A DNA stretch of 64,000 nucleotides from Aureivirga marina (GTDB lineage: Bacteria; Bacteroidota; Bacteroidia; Flavobacteriales; Flavobacteriaceae): positions 620,001 to 684,000 of the forward strand of contig NZ_JADPIB010000001.1 in the NCBI RefSeq assembly GCF_015767265.1. The letters run 5' to 3'. Under the pieces are notes generated by a model that searched no databases, had not been told where the DNA came from, and saw only the letters and a program-made list of their open reading frames with translations. The translations under genes and the position numbers were made by a program. Below are positions 8,477-17,662 of this stretch, piece by piece; the first letter of the stretch is position 1, and every line of letters starts with the position of its first letter.

Positions 8477-9724
8477 TTATTTTGAATTTTTAATAATCTT
8501 TAAATGAAGTTCTTCGATTTTTGTCGCTGAAACTTCTAAAACAGTAAATTCATAGTTATCTATGATTACTACTTCATTTTTTTCAGGAATATTTTCTGTA
8601 TTATAAACCACAAATCCTCCTAAAGTTTCATAAGCTTCTTCTTTAGGAATATTCAATCCATAATTTTCATTGATATAATCTACTTCAAGTCTTGCAGAAA
8701 AATCAAATTCCTCTTCATTTAACTGTTTTTCAAGCAATTCTACAGTATCATGCTCATCTTCAATTTCACCAAATAATTCTTCAACAATATCTTCAACTGT
8801 GATTATTCCAGAAGTTCCACCATATTCATCTAATACAACAGCGACACTTTTCTTCTTTTTAGTAAGAACATTTAAGATATCATTAATCATCATTGTTTCA
8901 GGAACCATTTCTACTGGTAAAAGAACAGATTTAATTGTTTTAGGATTTTTGAACATTTCGAAAGCATGTACATATCCATGGATACTATCCAATGTTTCTT
9001 TGTAAATAATAATTTTAGAATAACCAGTATCTACAAATAATTTTTTTAATTCTTCCACATCATCTGTCACATCTAAAGCAACAATTTCAGTTCTAGGAAT
9101 CATAATTTCTCTAGCTTTTACATTGTGAAAATCTAAAGCATTTTGAAAAATTTGAATTTCAGAATCCACTTCATCTTTGTCTGAAGCTTTTTCCAATTGT
9201 TGAGAAATATAATTTCCTAATTCTTCTTTACTAAATTCGGTTTTCTGCACATCTTCTTTAGCATTAAAAAATACTCTTAAGAAGAAATCAGAAATCCATG
9301 TCATAAATTCTGAAATATAATGGAAAACAATGAAAAATAAATAAGCTGGAACTGCAAAGAATTTTAGAACTTCATTAGCATAAATTCTAAAAATCGCCTT
9401 TGGTAAGAATTCGGCAGTAATAAGAATTACTAGTGTAGAAATAATTGTTTGAAAAAGAATATCGCTTATTCCTAAAAGATTCACCAAAACTTCTCCCATA
9501 TAGTAACTATATACAACAAGTGAAATATTATTTCCAACTAACATTGTGGTAATAAATTTCGAAGATTTTTTAGTTAACCTTGTTAAAACCGTTGCTAATA
9601 TCCCTTTGTTTTTCTTTTCAAGCTCAATTTGTAACCTGTTTGCAGAAACGAAAGCAATTTCCATTCCTGAAAAAAAAGCTGATAATAAAATTGTTATAAG
9701 AATAACAATTATTTCTACTTCCAT
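8477..9724 (-). CDS. CNNM/CorC-type transporter (HlyC/TlyC hemolysin family)
   Basis: The 415-aa protein has an N-terminal DUF21 membrane domain with about four helices (to about residue 150). A pair of CBS domains follows (about 200-320, including AREIMIPRTEIVALD and VLDEYGGTSGIITVEDIVEE). The C-terminal CorC/HlyC domain includes LGGFVVYNTENIPEKNE. Proteins of this family are linked to Mg2+/Co2+ handling; the hemolysin name is historical. The gliding protein GldE shares this architecture, but the position between lptC and ppiD fits the general CNNM paralogue of flavobacteria better. Confidence 0.85.
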   Translation of the reverse strand: MEVEIIVILITILLSAFFSGMEIAFVSANRLQIELEKKNKGILATVLTRLTKKSSKFITTMLVGNNISLVVYSYYMGEVLVNLLGISDILFQTIISTLVILITAEFLPKAIFRIYANEVLKFFAVPAYLFFIVFHYISEFMTWISDFFLRVFFNAKEDVQKTEFSKEELGNYISQQLEKASDKDEVDSEIQIFQNALDFHNVKAREIMIPRTEIVALDVTDDVEELKKLFVDTGYSKIIIYKETLDSIHGYVHAFEMFKNPKTIKSVLLPVEMVPETMMINDILNVLTKKKKSVAVVLDEYGGTSGIITVEDIVEELFGEIEDEHDTVELLEKQLNEEEFDFSARLEVDYINENYGLNIPKEEAYETLGGFVVYNTENIPEKNEVVIIDNYEFTVLEVSATKIEELHLKIIKNSK

Positions 9725-9749
9725 ATTTTATTTTAATAAATTTTATTTG

Positions 9750-9938
9750 TTATTTAAATCTCGACCTATTTCGAAATCTTTTTTTGAAAAAATACATAAA
9801 TACTGCTAAAAAAGCAAAGATAAGCATTATAACACCTTTTGGTGTTTCATTACCCACAAGTTTTATAATTCCTTCTACAAATAAAACTAATGCTATCACT
9901 AAATATGCATATTGCATTATTTTTTGAAATCTTTCCAT
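9750..9938 (-). CDS. Small two-helix membrane protein of unknown function
   Basis: The 62-aa protein has two predicted transmembrane segments (about residues 10-27 and 34-50), a short loop rich in Gly, Asn and Glu between them, and a strongly basic C-terminus (KKRFRNRSRFK). It sits 7 bp after lptC and 25 bp before the CNNM gene in the same direction. The tight spacing argues that it is a real operon member. I do not recognise the family. A part in envelope biogenesis is inference from position only. Confidence 0.7.
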   Translation of the reverse strand: MERFQKIMQYAYLVIALVLFVEGIIKLVGNETPKGVIMLIFAFLAVFMYFFKKRFRNRSRFK

Positions 9939-9945
9939 TTTTATT

Positions 9946-10515
9946 CTATTCTTTATCTTTTAAACTAATACTTCCTTTATTATTTCGAGTTTCCAATTTT
10001 GATAAATCTCCTTTTGATTCAAATCCTGTTGCATTAATGGTATCTCTACCTTTATATAAAACAAAATCTTTATCAGTGAAGAAATAATCTTCCTTTTGAT
10101 CCCAAAATAATTGTGAAGTTTTTAAAATTGAATTCTCTTTATAATTTGTAACAACAACATTTCCCTTTATTTCTGAAATTCCTGTTTTTTGAAAAGAAAT
10201 AGCATAATCTCCTGTAATTTTAGTCGAATCTGCTCCTTCTCCATAACTTGTAATAGTTATTCCTTTAGGGAATTCATAGTAAGGATGTTCTTTTCTATTC
10301 TGGTAATCATATAATAATGGTGTTTCCATTTTATAATCGACAACTCCAGAATCTTGATGAATATCATGAATATCCTCTCCAACACGAATCGGTAAATTTT
10401 TGTTAGCTAAGAAATCATTCAATTCTTTATTTGTGTTCCCACATGAAAAAAGCATTGATATCACAAACGTGATACCAATGCCTTTTATAATTTTCTCTGT
10501 TATATTTTGTTTCAT
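9946..10515 (-). CDS. lptC: LPS export periplasmic protein LptC
   Basis: The 189-aa protein starts with a lipoprotein-like signal (hydrophobic stretch then FSCG). A single LptC/OstA-like beta-jellyroll follows, with repeated strand patterns such as GDYAISFQKTGISEIKGNVVVTN and DTINATGFESKGDLSK. LptC sits at the inner membrane and hands lipopolysaccharide from the LptBFG transporter towards LptA and the outer membrane. A lipobox in place of the usual N-terminal anchor helix fits the Bacteroidota form. It starts 2 bp after the TPR gene, inside the envelope operon. Confidence 0.85.
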   Translation of the reverse strand: MKQNITEKIIKGIGITFVISMLFSCGNTNKELNDFLANKNLPIRVGEDIHDIHQDSGVVDYKMETPLLYDYQNRKEHPYYEFPKGITITSYGEGADSTKITGDYAISFQKTGISEIKGNVVVTNYKENSILKTSQLFWDQKEDYFFTDKDFVLYKGRDTINATGFESKGDLSKLETRNNKGSISLKDKE

Positions 10516-10517
10516 TG

Positions 10518-11879
10518 TTATGGAATACTAACAGTTTCTCCAATCCAACAGTTAATTTTAAATGGAGTTCCAGAAGCTAAACCTTTTTGGAAAATTAATT
10601 TCTTAGAAGGAATATTCGCTTGGTAACTCTTGATATATTTTCTAGCTTTTGGTGCGATACTTGGATCTACACTTTGTGCTTTCTTAGCCATATTTAATGC
10701 AGCTACATAAACCATTCTTTTTGAGAACTCATCATCTCCACAAGAGTTTGCACTTGATCCGTACATTGCAGCGATTAATAAGTAAGCATCTCCCATTCTT
10801 GGGTTATTTTGAATAGCTCTTCTTGCATATTTTCTAGCTTCTGATTTTCTACCTTTTTTGTTCATCTCAACAGCAACTCTCATTAAGTATTTTGCTTTTT
10901 TGAACTTATCAGTTTCTTGATCAATCGCTTTGTTATAATATTCTAAAGCCTTATTTGTCTCTCCTTTTCCTAATAAAATGTTTGCAAAGAAAATTGAAGA
11001 TTCCGCAGATGGTTCAGCAGTTACATATGCTTCTACTAATTGAACATATAACGGATCATCAGTACATTCTTTAGCATACATTCTTGAAACAGCTCTCTTT
11101 AACCATTTTGCATTTGATTTATTTGCTTCAAAATCTTTAGAATAAAGAGGAATTAATCTTTCACAAGTAGAGATTTCAGAAATTTTAGCATCTAATCCAG
11201 CTTCAATTAAAGCGTTGTTCTCTAAGTTTTGCTCATAAGTTTTAATATTTTTCTTATCTCTTGCACTTAAAGTTTGACCAGATTCTTCTTTAGCTTTTAA
11301 AGCTGCTAATTTCTTTGTATAATCTTCTTTTTGTTGCTCGATTCCTTCACTTACATCATCATATGTATCAAATACTTTCTGAACATCAGTATCTTTATAT
11401 TTATTTAATACCATGTCAAAATACATATAGATATTTTTTCCTCCCATTCTTGATTTATCAGCATCATACGCTTTTTGTAATAACGCTTCAACTTCTGCTT
11501 TAGGAGCTCCAACACTATTCATAAAAGCCGCATAAGAACCATATAATTTTCCTAAATCCGTTGGGAAGTTTTCAATTCTTTGCTCATAAACTCTTTTTAC
11601 AAGAGCTAAAGCTGCAGGTTTATCCGCTTCAGAAGCTTTTTTGTATCTGTCTTTAGCGATAACTAAACCGTTTATATATATGTTCTTTGAAAGTTTTGGA
11701 CAATTATCTAAGCAATACAACCAGTTATCATAAGCTAAATCGTATTTTTTTGCTTTATAATCTCCTCTAAACAAATTATACTTTACGTTACATTCAGAAG
11801 CATCCTGTGCTTGGGCTTTATATCCAGCACCTACCATCAAAAATAAACAAAGTGCTATGTAAGTGATTCTTTTCATCAT
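10518..11879 (-). CDS. Secreted tetratricopeptide-repeat protein
   Basis: The 453-aa protein has a clear signal peptide (ending near GYKAQAQD) and helical repeats over most of its length. TPR-like units are clearest at about 290-400, for example ILLGKGETNKALEYYNKAID and ARRAIQNNPRMGDAYLLIAAMYG. A Lys/Glu-rich coiled segment lies at about 185-225. It is probably periplasmic or outer-membrane associated and acts in protein-protein contacts. It lies 24 bp after the outer-membrane barrel gene and 2 bp before lptC, a neighbourhood I recall as conserved in flavobacteria. The exact function is unknown. Confidence 0.8.
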   Translation of the reverse strand: MMKRITYIALCLFLMVGAGYKAQAQDASECNVKYNLFRGDYKAKKYDLAYDNWLYCLDNCPKLSKNIYINGLVIAKDRYKKASEADKPAALALVKRVYEQRIENFPTDLGKLYGSYAAFMNSVGAPKAEVEALLQKAYDADKSRMGGKNIYMYFDMVLNKYKDTDVQKVFDTYDDVSEGIEQQKEDYTKKLAALKAKEESGQTLSARDKKNIKTYEQNLENNALIEAGLDAKISEISTCERLIPLYSKDFEANKSNAKWLKRAVSRMYAKECTDDPLYVQLVEAYVTAEPSAESSIFFANILLGKGETNKALEYYNKAIDQETDKFKKAKYLMRVAVEMNKKGRKSEARKYARRAIQNNPRMGDAYLLIAAMYGSSANSCGDDEFSKRMVYVAALNMAKKAQSVDPSIAPKARKYIKSYQANIPSKKLIFQKGLASGTPFKINCWIGETVSIP

Positions 11880-11903
11880 TGTAAATTTTCTATTTTATTT
11901 GTA

Positions 11904-13187
11904 TTAATCGATTTTGTATTTGTTAAACCATTTATCATTTAAAGATAATCCAACTTTAAAATTAAAATAGTTCTCTTGAATTAAACCTTCTCCTTTATCA
12001 CCTCTTCTTCCAAATTCAAATCCTAAATTCAGATTTGATAATTTCTTTCCTAGTGGTAGACCCAGACCAAAAGATATGCCAAAGTCGTCAATTTCTTTAA
12101 AATCTTGTAATGAACCTGATGGACGAACCGCCATTCCTGGCTTTTCATATTTCACTCCAAATCTGTAAATTACCCTCTGCCAATAGCTAGTTAAAGAGTT
12201 TTGTTTTGGTAAATAGAATCCTCCTAATGCTACTCTTGAATAATCTTTATATTCAACATTTTGTACATTAAAAGCGCTTCCTTGAATTTCTAAGGCACTT
12301 CTGAAGCTATAATCTAATCCTACATACCATTTATTTTCTAAACCAATTCCAAAACCTAATTCTGATCGCATTGGTGTTTTATATTCTCCTTCAATTCCTC
12401 TATCAAATAATACATCATTTGGTGCTTCTACACCATCTACGAATAATAATGTATAGAATCTTTCATTTCCTTCAGAATTTAAAGTAGACTCAAATGTAGT
12501 TGTTGCTCCTAAATTTAATTGTAATTTTTCACTTAAATTCGCTTGATAAAAAGCTCCTAATTTTAATACAGCTCCTTTTACATTTAAATTTGTTCCATAT
12601 TTTGTTGCATATTGAACTCCTTCAACTTGCTTTACAATTTCATTGTCAATTTTTCCAAAAATATAAGAACCTTCAACTCCTAAACTTAAACCTTTATAAA
12701 CATTATAACCAAAGTTTACAAAAAATCTATTCGTTCCTCCTTCTCCATTGAAATAATTTGTTTCTGTAAGGTCTTCTCCATCATAAATTCTGCTTGTCAA
12801 TTGATATCCAACTGTTGTTTTTGGATCTAAACCAACAATAAATCCACCTTTTTCACCAACTGGAAATCCTAATGCTAAATAAGAAAATGATGTATTTCTT
12901 GCATTTTGTTTTCCACCTTCATTTGATTCTACAGAAATTGACCTTGTATTTAACCCTACAGTGTAAGTAGTTAAACGCAATTTCGAAGCTAAAGCAGGGT
13001 TTATTAAATTTATATGATATGCATCTCCATATGCAACACCTACTCCTCCCATACTCATTTGTTCGGCAGTTGACGAACGCTGTCCTTCTCCAATACCAAA
13101 ATATGAATAAGGGGAATCGCTATTTTTTTGTGCTATACCTTTTAATGAAAAAAGGATAGTACATATTACAAAAATTCGTTTTATCAT
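11904..13187 (-). CDS. Outer-membrane beta-barrel protein (FadL-like)
   Basis: The 427-aa protein has a signal peptide (ending near LKGIAQK) and alternating amphipathic strands with many Gly and aromatic residues. It ends in a charged strand typical of outer-membrane barrels. The N-terminal part (SPYSYFGIGE, then MSMGGVGVAYGDAYHINLINPA) resembles FadL/PorV-like barrels in which an N-terminal segment plugs the pore. The start lies 2 bp after coaX and the next gene follows in 24 bp, so it is part of the envelope operon. The transported substrate, if any, is not apparent. Confidence 0.75.
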   Translation of the reverse strand: MIKRIFVICTILFSLKGIAQKNSDSPYSYFGIGEGQRSSTAEQMSMGGVGVAYGDAYHINLINPALASKLRLTTYTVGLNTRSISVESNEGGKQNARNTSFSYLALGFPVGEKGGFIVGLDPKTTVGYQLTSRIYDGEDLTETNYFNGEGGTNRFFVNFGYNVYKGLSLGVEGSYIFGKIDNEIVKQVEGVQYATKYGTNLNVKGAVLKLGAFYQANLSEKLQLNLGATTTFESTLNSEGNERFYTLLFVDGVEAPNDVLFDRGIEGEYKTPMRSELGFGIGLENKWYVGLDYSFRSALEIQGSAFNVQNVEYKDYSRVALGGFYLPKQNSLTSYWQRVIYRFGVKYEKPGMAVRPSGSLQDFKEIDDFGISFGLGLPLGKKLSNLNLGFEFGRRGDKGEGLIQENYFNFKVGLSLNDKWFNKYKID

Positions 13188-13189
13188 TA

Positions 13190-13912
13190 CTATAAATTAT
13201 ATTTCAAAATACTATTTAAACCTTCCAATAAAAAATTTGGATTTGCAAATATGCCTTTTTTTAATTGTTTAGCCAAGAATTTAGCATCTCCACCTGTTAA
13301 AACTATTGTTAAGTTATTAAAATCACGCTCATATTTTTCGATTACACCTTCAATTTCAGCAATAATTCCGTTTACAATACCCGAATGCATCGATTTTTCA
13401 CTCGAATCTCCAATATAATTATCTGGAATTTCCGGAGTTAATAACGGTAATTTTGCCGTAAAATTATGTAAAGCTTTATATCGCATCATCAAACCAAGCG
13501 AAATTGCACCACCTAAATATTCTTTTTTTGCATTGATAAAATCAAAAGTAATACAAGTTCCCGCATCAATTACTAAAACATTTTTATTTGGAAAAGAATT
13601 TAATGCCGAAACAACTAACGCAATTCTATCTACACCTAATGTTTTAGGCGTTGCATACTTATTTATAAATGGAATTTTCGTTTCTTGATTTAATAAAATA
13701 GTAGGGACTCTTTTATTCAAAAAAGTATAAATTTCTAATGATTTTTCTCCTACGGATGATACAATCGCATTGGTGATTCCATATTTTTTGATTTTTTTTT
13801 CTAAAACTTCAAAAATCATTTCTGGTGAAATTCGCAATACACTTAAAATTGCATCCTTCTCAAATACAGCAACTTTAACTCTCGTATTCCCTACATCGAT
13901 GATTAAATTCAT
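13190..13912 (-). CDS. coaX: Type III pantothenate kinase
   Basis: The product phosphorylates pantothenate in the first step of coenzyme A synthesis. The 240-aa protein has the N-terminal ASKHA phosphate motif DVGNTRVKVAVFE (about residues 6-18). The central motifs are PKTLGVDRIALVV and VIDAGTCITFDFI, and the C-terminal adenosine motif is LTGGDAKFLA. Its length matches the CoaX family. It is the first gene of the envelope operon, 2 bp before the barrel gene. A -7-like box on the minus strand at 13934-13941 (TATTTTTG) is a plausible promoter element. Confidence 0.93.
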   Translation of the reverse strand: MNLIIDVGNTRVKVAVFEKDAILSVLRISPEMIFEVLEKKIKKYGITNAIVSSVGEKSLEIYTFLNKRVPTILLNQETKIPFINKYATPKTLGVDRIALVVSALNSFPNKNVLVIDAGTCITFDFINAKKEYLGGAISLGLMMRYKALHNFTAKLPLLTPEIPDNYIGDSSEKSMHSGIVNGIIAEIEGVIEKYERDFNNLTIVLTGGDAKFLAKQLKKGIFANPNFLLEGLNSILKYNL

Positions 13913-13933
13913 GAACTAATTTTAAATGAAAAG

Positions 13934-13941
13934 CAAAAATA
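13934..13941 (-). promoter_or_regulatory. Possible -7 element of the coaX-lptC operon
   Basis: The minus strand reads TATTTTTG, fitting TAnnTTTG, 22-29 bp upstream of the coaX start codon. A matching TTTG -33 box is not seen at the standard spacing. Confidence 0.35.
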
Positions 13942-13964
13942 CAAAGAGTTTTTTTAGATTTTGC

Positions 13965-13996
13965 TTTGAATAATAAAAAAAATAATTATATATTTG
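13965..13996 (+). promoter_or_regulatory. Bacteroidota-type promoter of tRNA-Phe
   Basis: TTTG (13965-13968), a 20-bp spacer, then TATATTTG (13989-13996) is a full match to the -33/-7 consensus of Bacteroidota primary sigma factors. The mature tRNA begins 22 bp after the -7 box. Confidence 0.75.
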
Positions 13997-14017
13997 CATC
14001 CGCTAAGAACAAGCAAT

Positions 14018-14090
<73 letters not shown>

Positions 14091-14091
14091 C

Positions 14092-14128
14092 AAAAAAGCC
14101 TTAATCAAATGATTAAGGCTTTTTTATT
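14092..14128. terminator. Bidirectional terminator between tRNA-Phe and the MDR reductase
   Basis: AAGCCTTAATCA (14096-14107) pairs perfectly with TGATTAAGGCTT (14110-14121). It is flanked by an A-run and a T-run, so it can end both the tRNA transcript and the convergent minus-strand gene. Confidence 0.85.
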
Positions 14129-14145
14129 TTATATATATCTTTTCA

Positions 14146-15147
14146 TTAAAAAACTTTCACTAATTGTTTACCAATATTTGCTCCTCTAAATAATCCCATA
14201 AAAGCTCTTGGTAAATTTTCAAATCCATTAATGATGGTTTCTCGACTCTTAATTTTTCCTTCTTGAACCCATTTCGTCAAATCACTTAAAGCTTGCGGAT
14301 ATTCATCATAATAATTAGAAATAATATATCCTTGAACAAGCATACTTCGCGTTAAAACCATTGATTGAATTCTTGGACCAATATTTTTTTCTTTACTATT
14401 ATAAAGTGAAATTTGCCCACATACAATAACTCTACTAAAGAAATTCATCTGTTCTAAAATTGTATCCGAAATTTTTCCACCAACATTATCAAAATAAATA
14501 TCAATTCCATCAGGACATTTTCTACTCAATTCATAGTCTAAATCATCTGTTGTTAGATAATTTATAGTTTCATCAAATCCTAAATCATGTTCTAAATAAT
14601 GATTTTTAATTTCTGAACTTGAAATTCCAACAACACGACAACCAAATATTTTAGCAATTTGTCCAGCAATTGTTCCCACTGCTCCTGCTGCTCCAGAAAT
14701 CACAACTGTTTCCCCTTCTTTTGGTCTTCCGATTTTCATCATTCCAAAATAGGCTGTCAATCCAGTCATCCCAAAAACACTTAAAGCAGTTGGCAAATCT
14801 GCTTCTGGCACATTTACTCTTGTTACATCTTCTGTATGAATAGAACAATACTCTTGCCAAGGCATAATTCCCTGAACAAAATCACCAGGCTGATATGATT
14901 TGTCTTTCGATTTTACAACTTCGCCAACAACAGCTCCATATATTGCTTTTCCTACTACATAAGGTTCTGTGTATGTTTTCTGCTCGTTCATTTTTCCTCG
15001 CATATATGGATCGACAGAAATATATTTAGCTTTCACCATAATTTCTCCTTCTCTTAAGCTTGGCATACTAACCCTTCTCATATGAAAAGTATCACTTGTC
15101 ACATCACCATATGGACGCTCTTTCAATATATATTGCTTATTCTCCAT
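14146..15147 (-). CDS. NADP-dependent MDR-family oxidoreductase (zinc-independent, PTGR/CurA-like)
   Basis: The 333-aa protein belongs to the medium-chain dehydrogenase/reductase group that lacks zinc and includes leukotriene B4 dehydrogenase, prostaglandin reductase and CurA. Family patterns are YISVDPYMRGKM (about residues 44-55), the Rossmann motif ISGAAGAVGTIAGQIAK (about 149-165), DIYFDNVGG and RVIVCGQIS. Such enzymes reduce the double bond of alpha,beta-unsaturated carbonyl compounds with NADPH. It appears monocistronic. The physiological substrate is unknown; detoxification of reactive enals is a family-based guess. Confidence 0.85.
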   Translation of the reverse strand: MENKQYILKERPYGDVTSDTFHMRRVSMPSLREGEIMVKAKYISVDPYMRGKMNEQKTYTEPYVVGKAIYGAVVGEVVKSKDKSYQPGDFVQGIMPWQEYCSIHTEDVTRVNVPEADLPTALSVFGMTGLTAYFGMMKIGRPKEGETVVISGAAGAVGTIAGQIAKIFGCRVVGISSSEIKNHYLEHDLGFDETINYLTTDDLDYELSRKCPDGIDIYFDNVGGKISDTILEQMNFFSRVIVCGQISLYNSKEKNIGPRIQSMVLTRSMLVQGYIISNYYDEYPQALSDLTKWVQEGKIKSRETIINGFENLPRAFMGLFRGANIGKQLVKVF

Positions 15148-15303
15148 AACCAGTATAACTATTTAATAATAAATATGTTATAAGTTACAATAATAATTAT
15201 TTTTATGAAAAATTTTTTTGAGTTTATAACAATATATTAACCCAATTAAGAATATTTTATATTTTGTAGCTTTACAATCTTAAATTAATCCCACTATATC
15301 AAA

Positions 15304-17196
15304 ATGAAATTTAACACTATAACTGCTGTACTTTTTTCTATAGGATTAATTTTCTCTAGTTGTGAACAAAAAAAAGAAGCAACTACGGAAGTTAAAAAAG
15401 AAAAAAAAGAAGAGAATTATGTAAAAAAACATTACGATAAAAAAGAAGTAAAAATCGAAATGCGTGATGGAAAAAAGCTTTTTACTACAATCTATTCTCC
15501 AAAGGACAAAAGTCAAAAATATCCTATTATAATGCAAAGAACTCCATATAGTTGTCAACCTTATGGAGAAGATAAATTTAGGTCAATTATTGGTCCAAGT
15601 GAAACGATGATGAAAGAAGGTTATATTGTCGTATATCAAGATGTTCGTGGAAGATGGATGAGCGAAGATGTATATGATAATATGCGTGGTGTAATTCCAA
15701 ATAAAACAGAGAAGCAAATTGATGAAACAACAGATACATACGATACAATCGATTGGCTTGTAAAAAATGTAGAAAACAACAATGGAAATGTTGGGACTTG
15801 GGGAATTTCTTATCCTGGGCATTATGCTACAATGTCTGTTGTAGATGCGCATCCAGCATTAAAAGCTGCTTCTCCACAAGCTTGTATTGGTGATTTCTGG
15901 TTTGATGATTTTCATCATAATGGAGCTTATACTTTAAGCTATTATAAAGTAAATAGTCTTTTTGGAACACCAAAAGATCAACCTGTAGATACTGCTTGGT
16001 ATAAATTTTTAGATTTTGGTACAAAAGATCAATATCAATATTTCTTAGATAATACACCTTTATCAAAATTGGATAAAAATTATGAGAATGATTTTTTCTG
16101 GAAACAAATTACAGAACATCCAAATTATGATGAGTTTTGGCAAAAAAGAGGTTTAATTCAACATTTAAAAGATGTGAAACCAACTGTTGCAACGATGGTT
16201 GTTGGTGGATGGTTTGATGCAGAAGATTTATATGGTCCACTTGAAACTTATAAAAACATAGAAAAATACAATAAAGACAATTACAACACAATGGTTTTCG
16301 GACCTTGGAGCCATGGAGATTGGGCAAGAGAAAAAGGTAAAAGTTTAGTTGGAAATGTTTATTTCGGAGATTCAATTTCTACTTTTTATCAAAAAAATAT
16401 TGAAAGTAAATTCTTCCATCATTTCTTAAAAGAAGATGGTTCGAAAGAAAGTGGCTTACCTGAAGCATATGTTTTTGACACTGGAAAAAAAGAATGGAAA
16501 CAATATGATGTTTGGCCTCCAAAAAATGCTAAAAAACAAACTTGGTTTTTACAAAATGATCAAAAATTTGGAACAACTAAGGCTTCTAAAGAAAAAATTT
16601 CTTTCGTAAGTGATCCTAAAAAACCTGTTCCTTATTCGGAAGATATTAAAACAGTATTTACTCCAAGAAAATACATGACGGATGATCAACGTTTTGCTGC
16701 AAGAAGACCAGATGTTTTGGTTTTTGAAACGGAAGTTTTAGATAATGAAGTAACTCTAGCTGGAGATATTTTAGCTAAATTAAATGTTGCAACAACTGGA
16801 ACAGATGCAGATTGGATTGTTAAAGTAATCGATGTTTATCCAGCAAATCATGAAGAACATAAAGATGTGCAAGATCATTTAAAAATGAGTAATTATCATC
16901 AAATGGTTCGAAGTGAAATTATGAGAGGGAAATTTAGAAATGATTTCTCAAAACCTGAAGCTTTCACACCAAACAAAGAAACAGAAGTTGCAATAAAGCT
17001 TCAAGATGTTTTCCATACATTCAAAAAAGGTCATAAAATTCAAGTTCAAATTCAAAGTTCTTGGTTTCCTTTATTTGATTTGAATCCACAGACTTTTGTT
17101 CCGAATATTTACAAAGCAAAAGAAGAAGATTTCAAAAAACAAACACATTCTGTATTTACAAATTCAACTATTGAATTTACAGTTTTAGAGAAATAA
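15304..17196 (+). CDS. CocE/NonD-family hydrolase, lipoprotein (X-Pro dipeptidyl-peptidase S15-like)
   Basis: The 630-aa protein has a lipoprotein signal (LIFSSC, Cys about 20) followed by a Lys/Glu-rich linker. The alpha/beta-hydrolase core carries the nucleophile elbow GTWGISYPG with Ser169. The DVRGRW segment before it and the PWSHGDW segment with the likely catalytic His are both typical of the family. The C-terminal jellyroll domain of S15/CocE proteins follows (about 430-625). Members cleave esters, acylated amides or N-terminal dipeptides; the exact substrate is not predictable. The cell envelope is the expected location. It has its own downstream terminator. Confidence 0.85.
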   Translation: MKFNTITAVLFSIGLIFSSCEQKKEATTEVKKEKKEENYVKKHYDKKEVKIEMRDGKKLFTTIYSPKDKSQKYPIIMQRTPYSCQPYGEDKFRSIIGPSETMMKEGYIVVYQDVRGRWMSEDVYDNMRGVIPNKTEKQIDETTDTYDTIDWLVKNVENNNGNVGTWGISYPGHYATMSVVDAHPALKAASPQACIGDFWFDDFHHNGAYTLSYYKVNSLFGTPKDQPVDTAWYKFLDFGTKDQYQYFLDNTPLSKLDKNYENDFFWKQITEHPNYDEFWQKRGLIQHLKDVKPTVATMVVGGWFDAEDLYGPLETYKNIEKYNKDNYNTMVFGPWSHGDWAREKGKSLVGNVYFGDSISTFYQKNIESKFFHHFLKEDGSKESGLPEAYVFDTGKKEWKQYDVWPPKNAKKQTWFLQNDQKFGTTKASKEKISFVSDPKKPVPYSEDIKTVFTPRKYMTDDQRFAARRPDVLVFETEVLDNEVTLAGDILAKLNVATTGTDADWIVKVIDVYPANHEEHKDVQDHLKMSNYHQMVRSEIMRGKFRNDFSKPEAFTPNKETEVAIKLQDVFHTFKKGHKIQVQIQSSWFPLFDLNPQTFVPNIYKAKEEDFKKQTHSVFTNSTIEFTVLEK

Positions 17197-17217
17197 TTCT
17201 TTATAAAATATATTTAT

Positions 17218-17256
17218 AAACTCTCAATCAAAATTTGGTTGGGAGTTTTTTTTCAT
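17218..17256 (+). terminator. Terminator of the CocE-type hydrolase gene
   Basis: The arms at 17218-17231 and 17235-17248 pair along 14 positions, with two G-T wobbles, and are followed by eight Ts. Confidence 0.75.
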
Positions 17257-17279
17257 ATTTACATTATTAAAATTAAAAA

Positions 17280-17612
17280 ATGAAACTTGAAAATAATATT
17301 TATATTGGAAGAAAATACAATTGTAAAGCAAACGAATTATGCAATTGGATTGTTAAACCTACTTTGTTTCGCCAATGGTTCAAAGACGAAAATCCAATCC
17401 TTAATATATTTTTTGAAGTAAATTCAAATGGAGAATTCTCTATTGAATTAGAAAAAGAAAATAGTCTTGTGAAAATTCTTATTAAAAATTATGATGAAAA
17501 AAGCGCTACATTTTCTTTAGTAGAAAAATTTAAAATTCCTGATGAAAATATAAAAGAAAAATCAAAAAAGTGGCATCAAATGTTACTTAAATTAGAAGAA
17601 TTAATTTTTTAA
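17280..17612 (+). CDS. Small SRPBCC/AHSA1-like protein
   Basis: The 110-aa soluble protein contains the pattern CNWIVKPTLFRQWFKDE (about residues 21-37). This resembles the early helix of AHSA1/START-like (SRPBCC) folds, where a helix after the first strand packs over a hydrophobic cavity. Beta strands then a C-terminal amphipathic helix (KKWHQMLLKLEELIF) complete the expected order. At 110 residues it is a little shorter than usual for the family. Ligand and role are unknown. It follows the hydrolase terminator and is 50 bp upstream of the NTF2-like gene, with which it may be co-transcribed. Confidence 0.65.
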   Translation: MKLENNIYIGRKYNCKANELCNWIVKPTLFRQWFKDENPILNIFFEVNSNGEFSIELEKENSLVKILIKNYDEKSATFSLVEKFKIPDENIKEKSKKWHQMLLKLEELIF

Positions 17613-17662
17613 TAGATTTCTTTTTAATATTACATTTATATAAAATTTCAAACAAAAAAATC

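Noticed and set aside
8477-9724. Assignment of the CNNM/CorC protein as gliding protein GldE
   Set aside because: Same architecture, but the lptC-ppiD neighbourhood fits the general paralogue better, and no other gliding gene is near.
15346-16375. Several minus-strand open frames inside the CocE-type hydrolase gene
   Set aside because: They are low-complexity shadows rich in Phe, Ile, Leu and His; the plus-strand product has intact family motifs.
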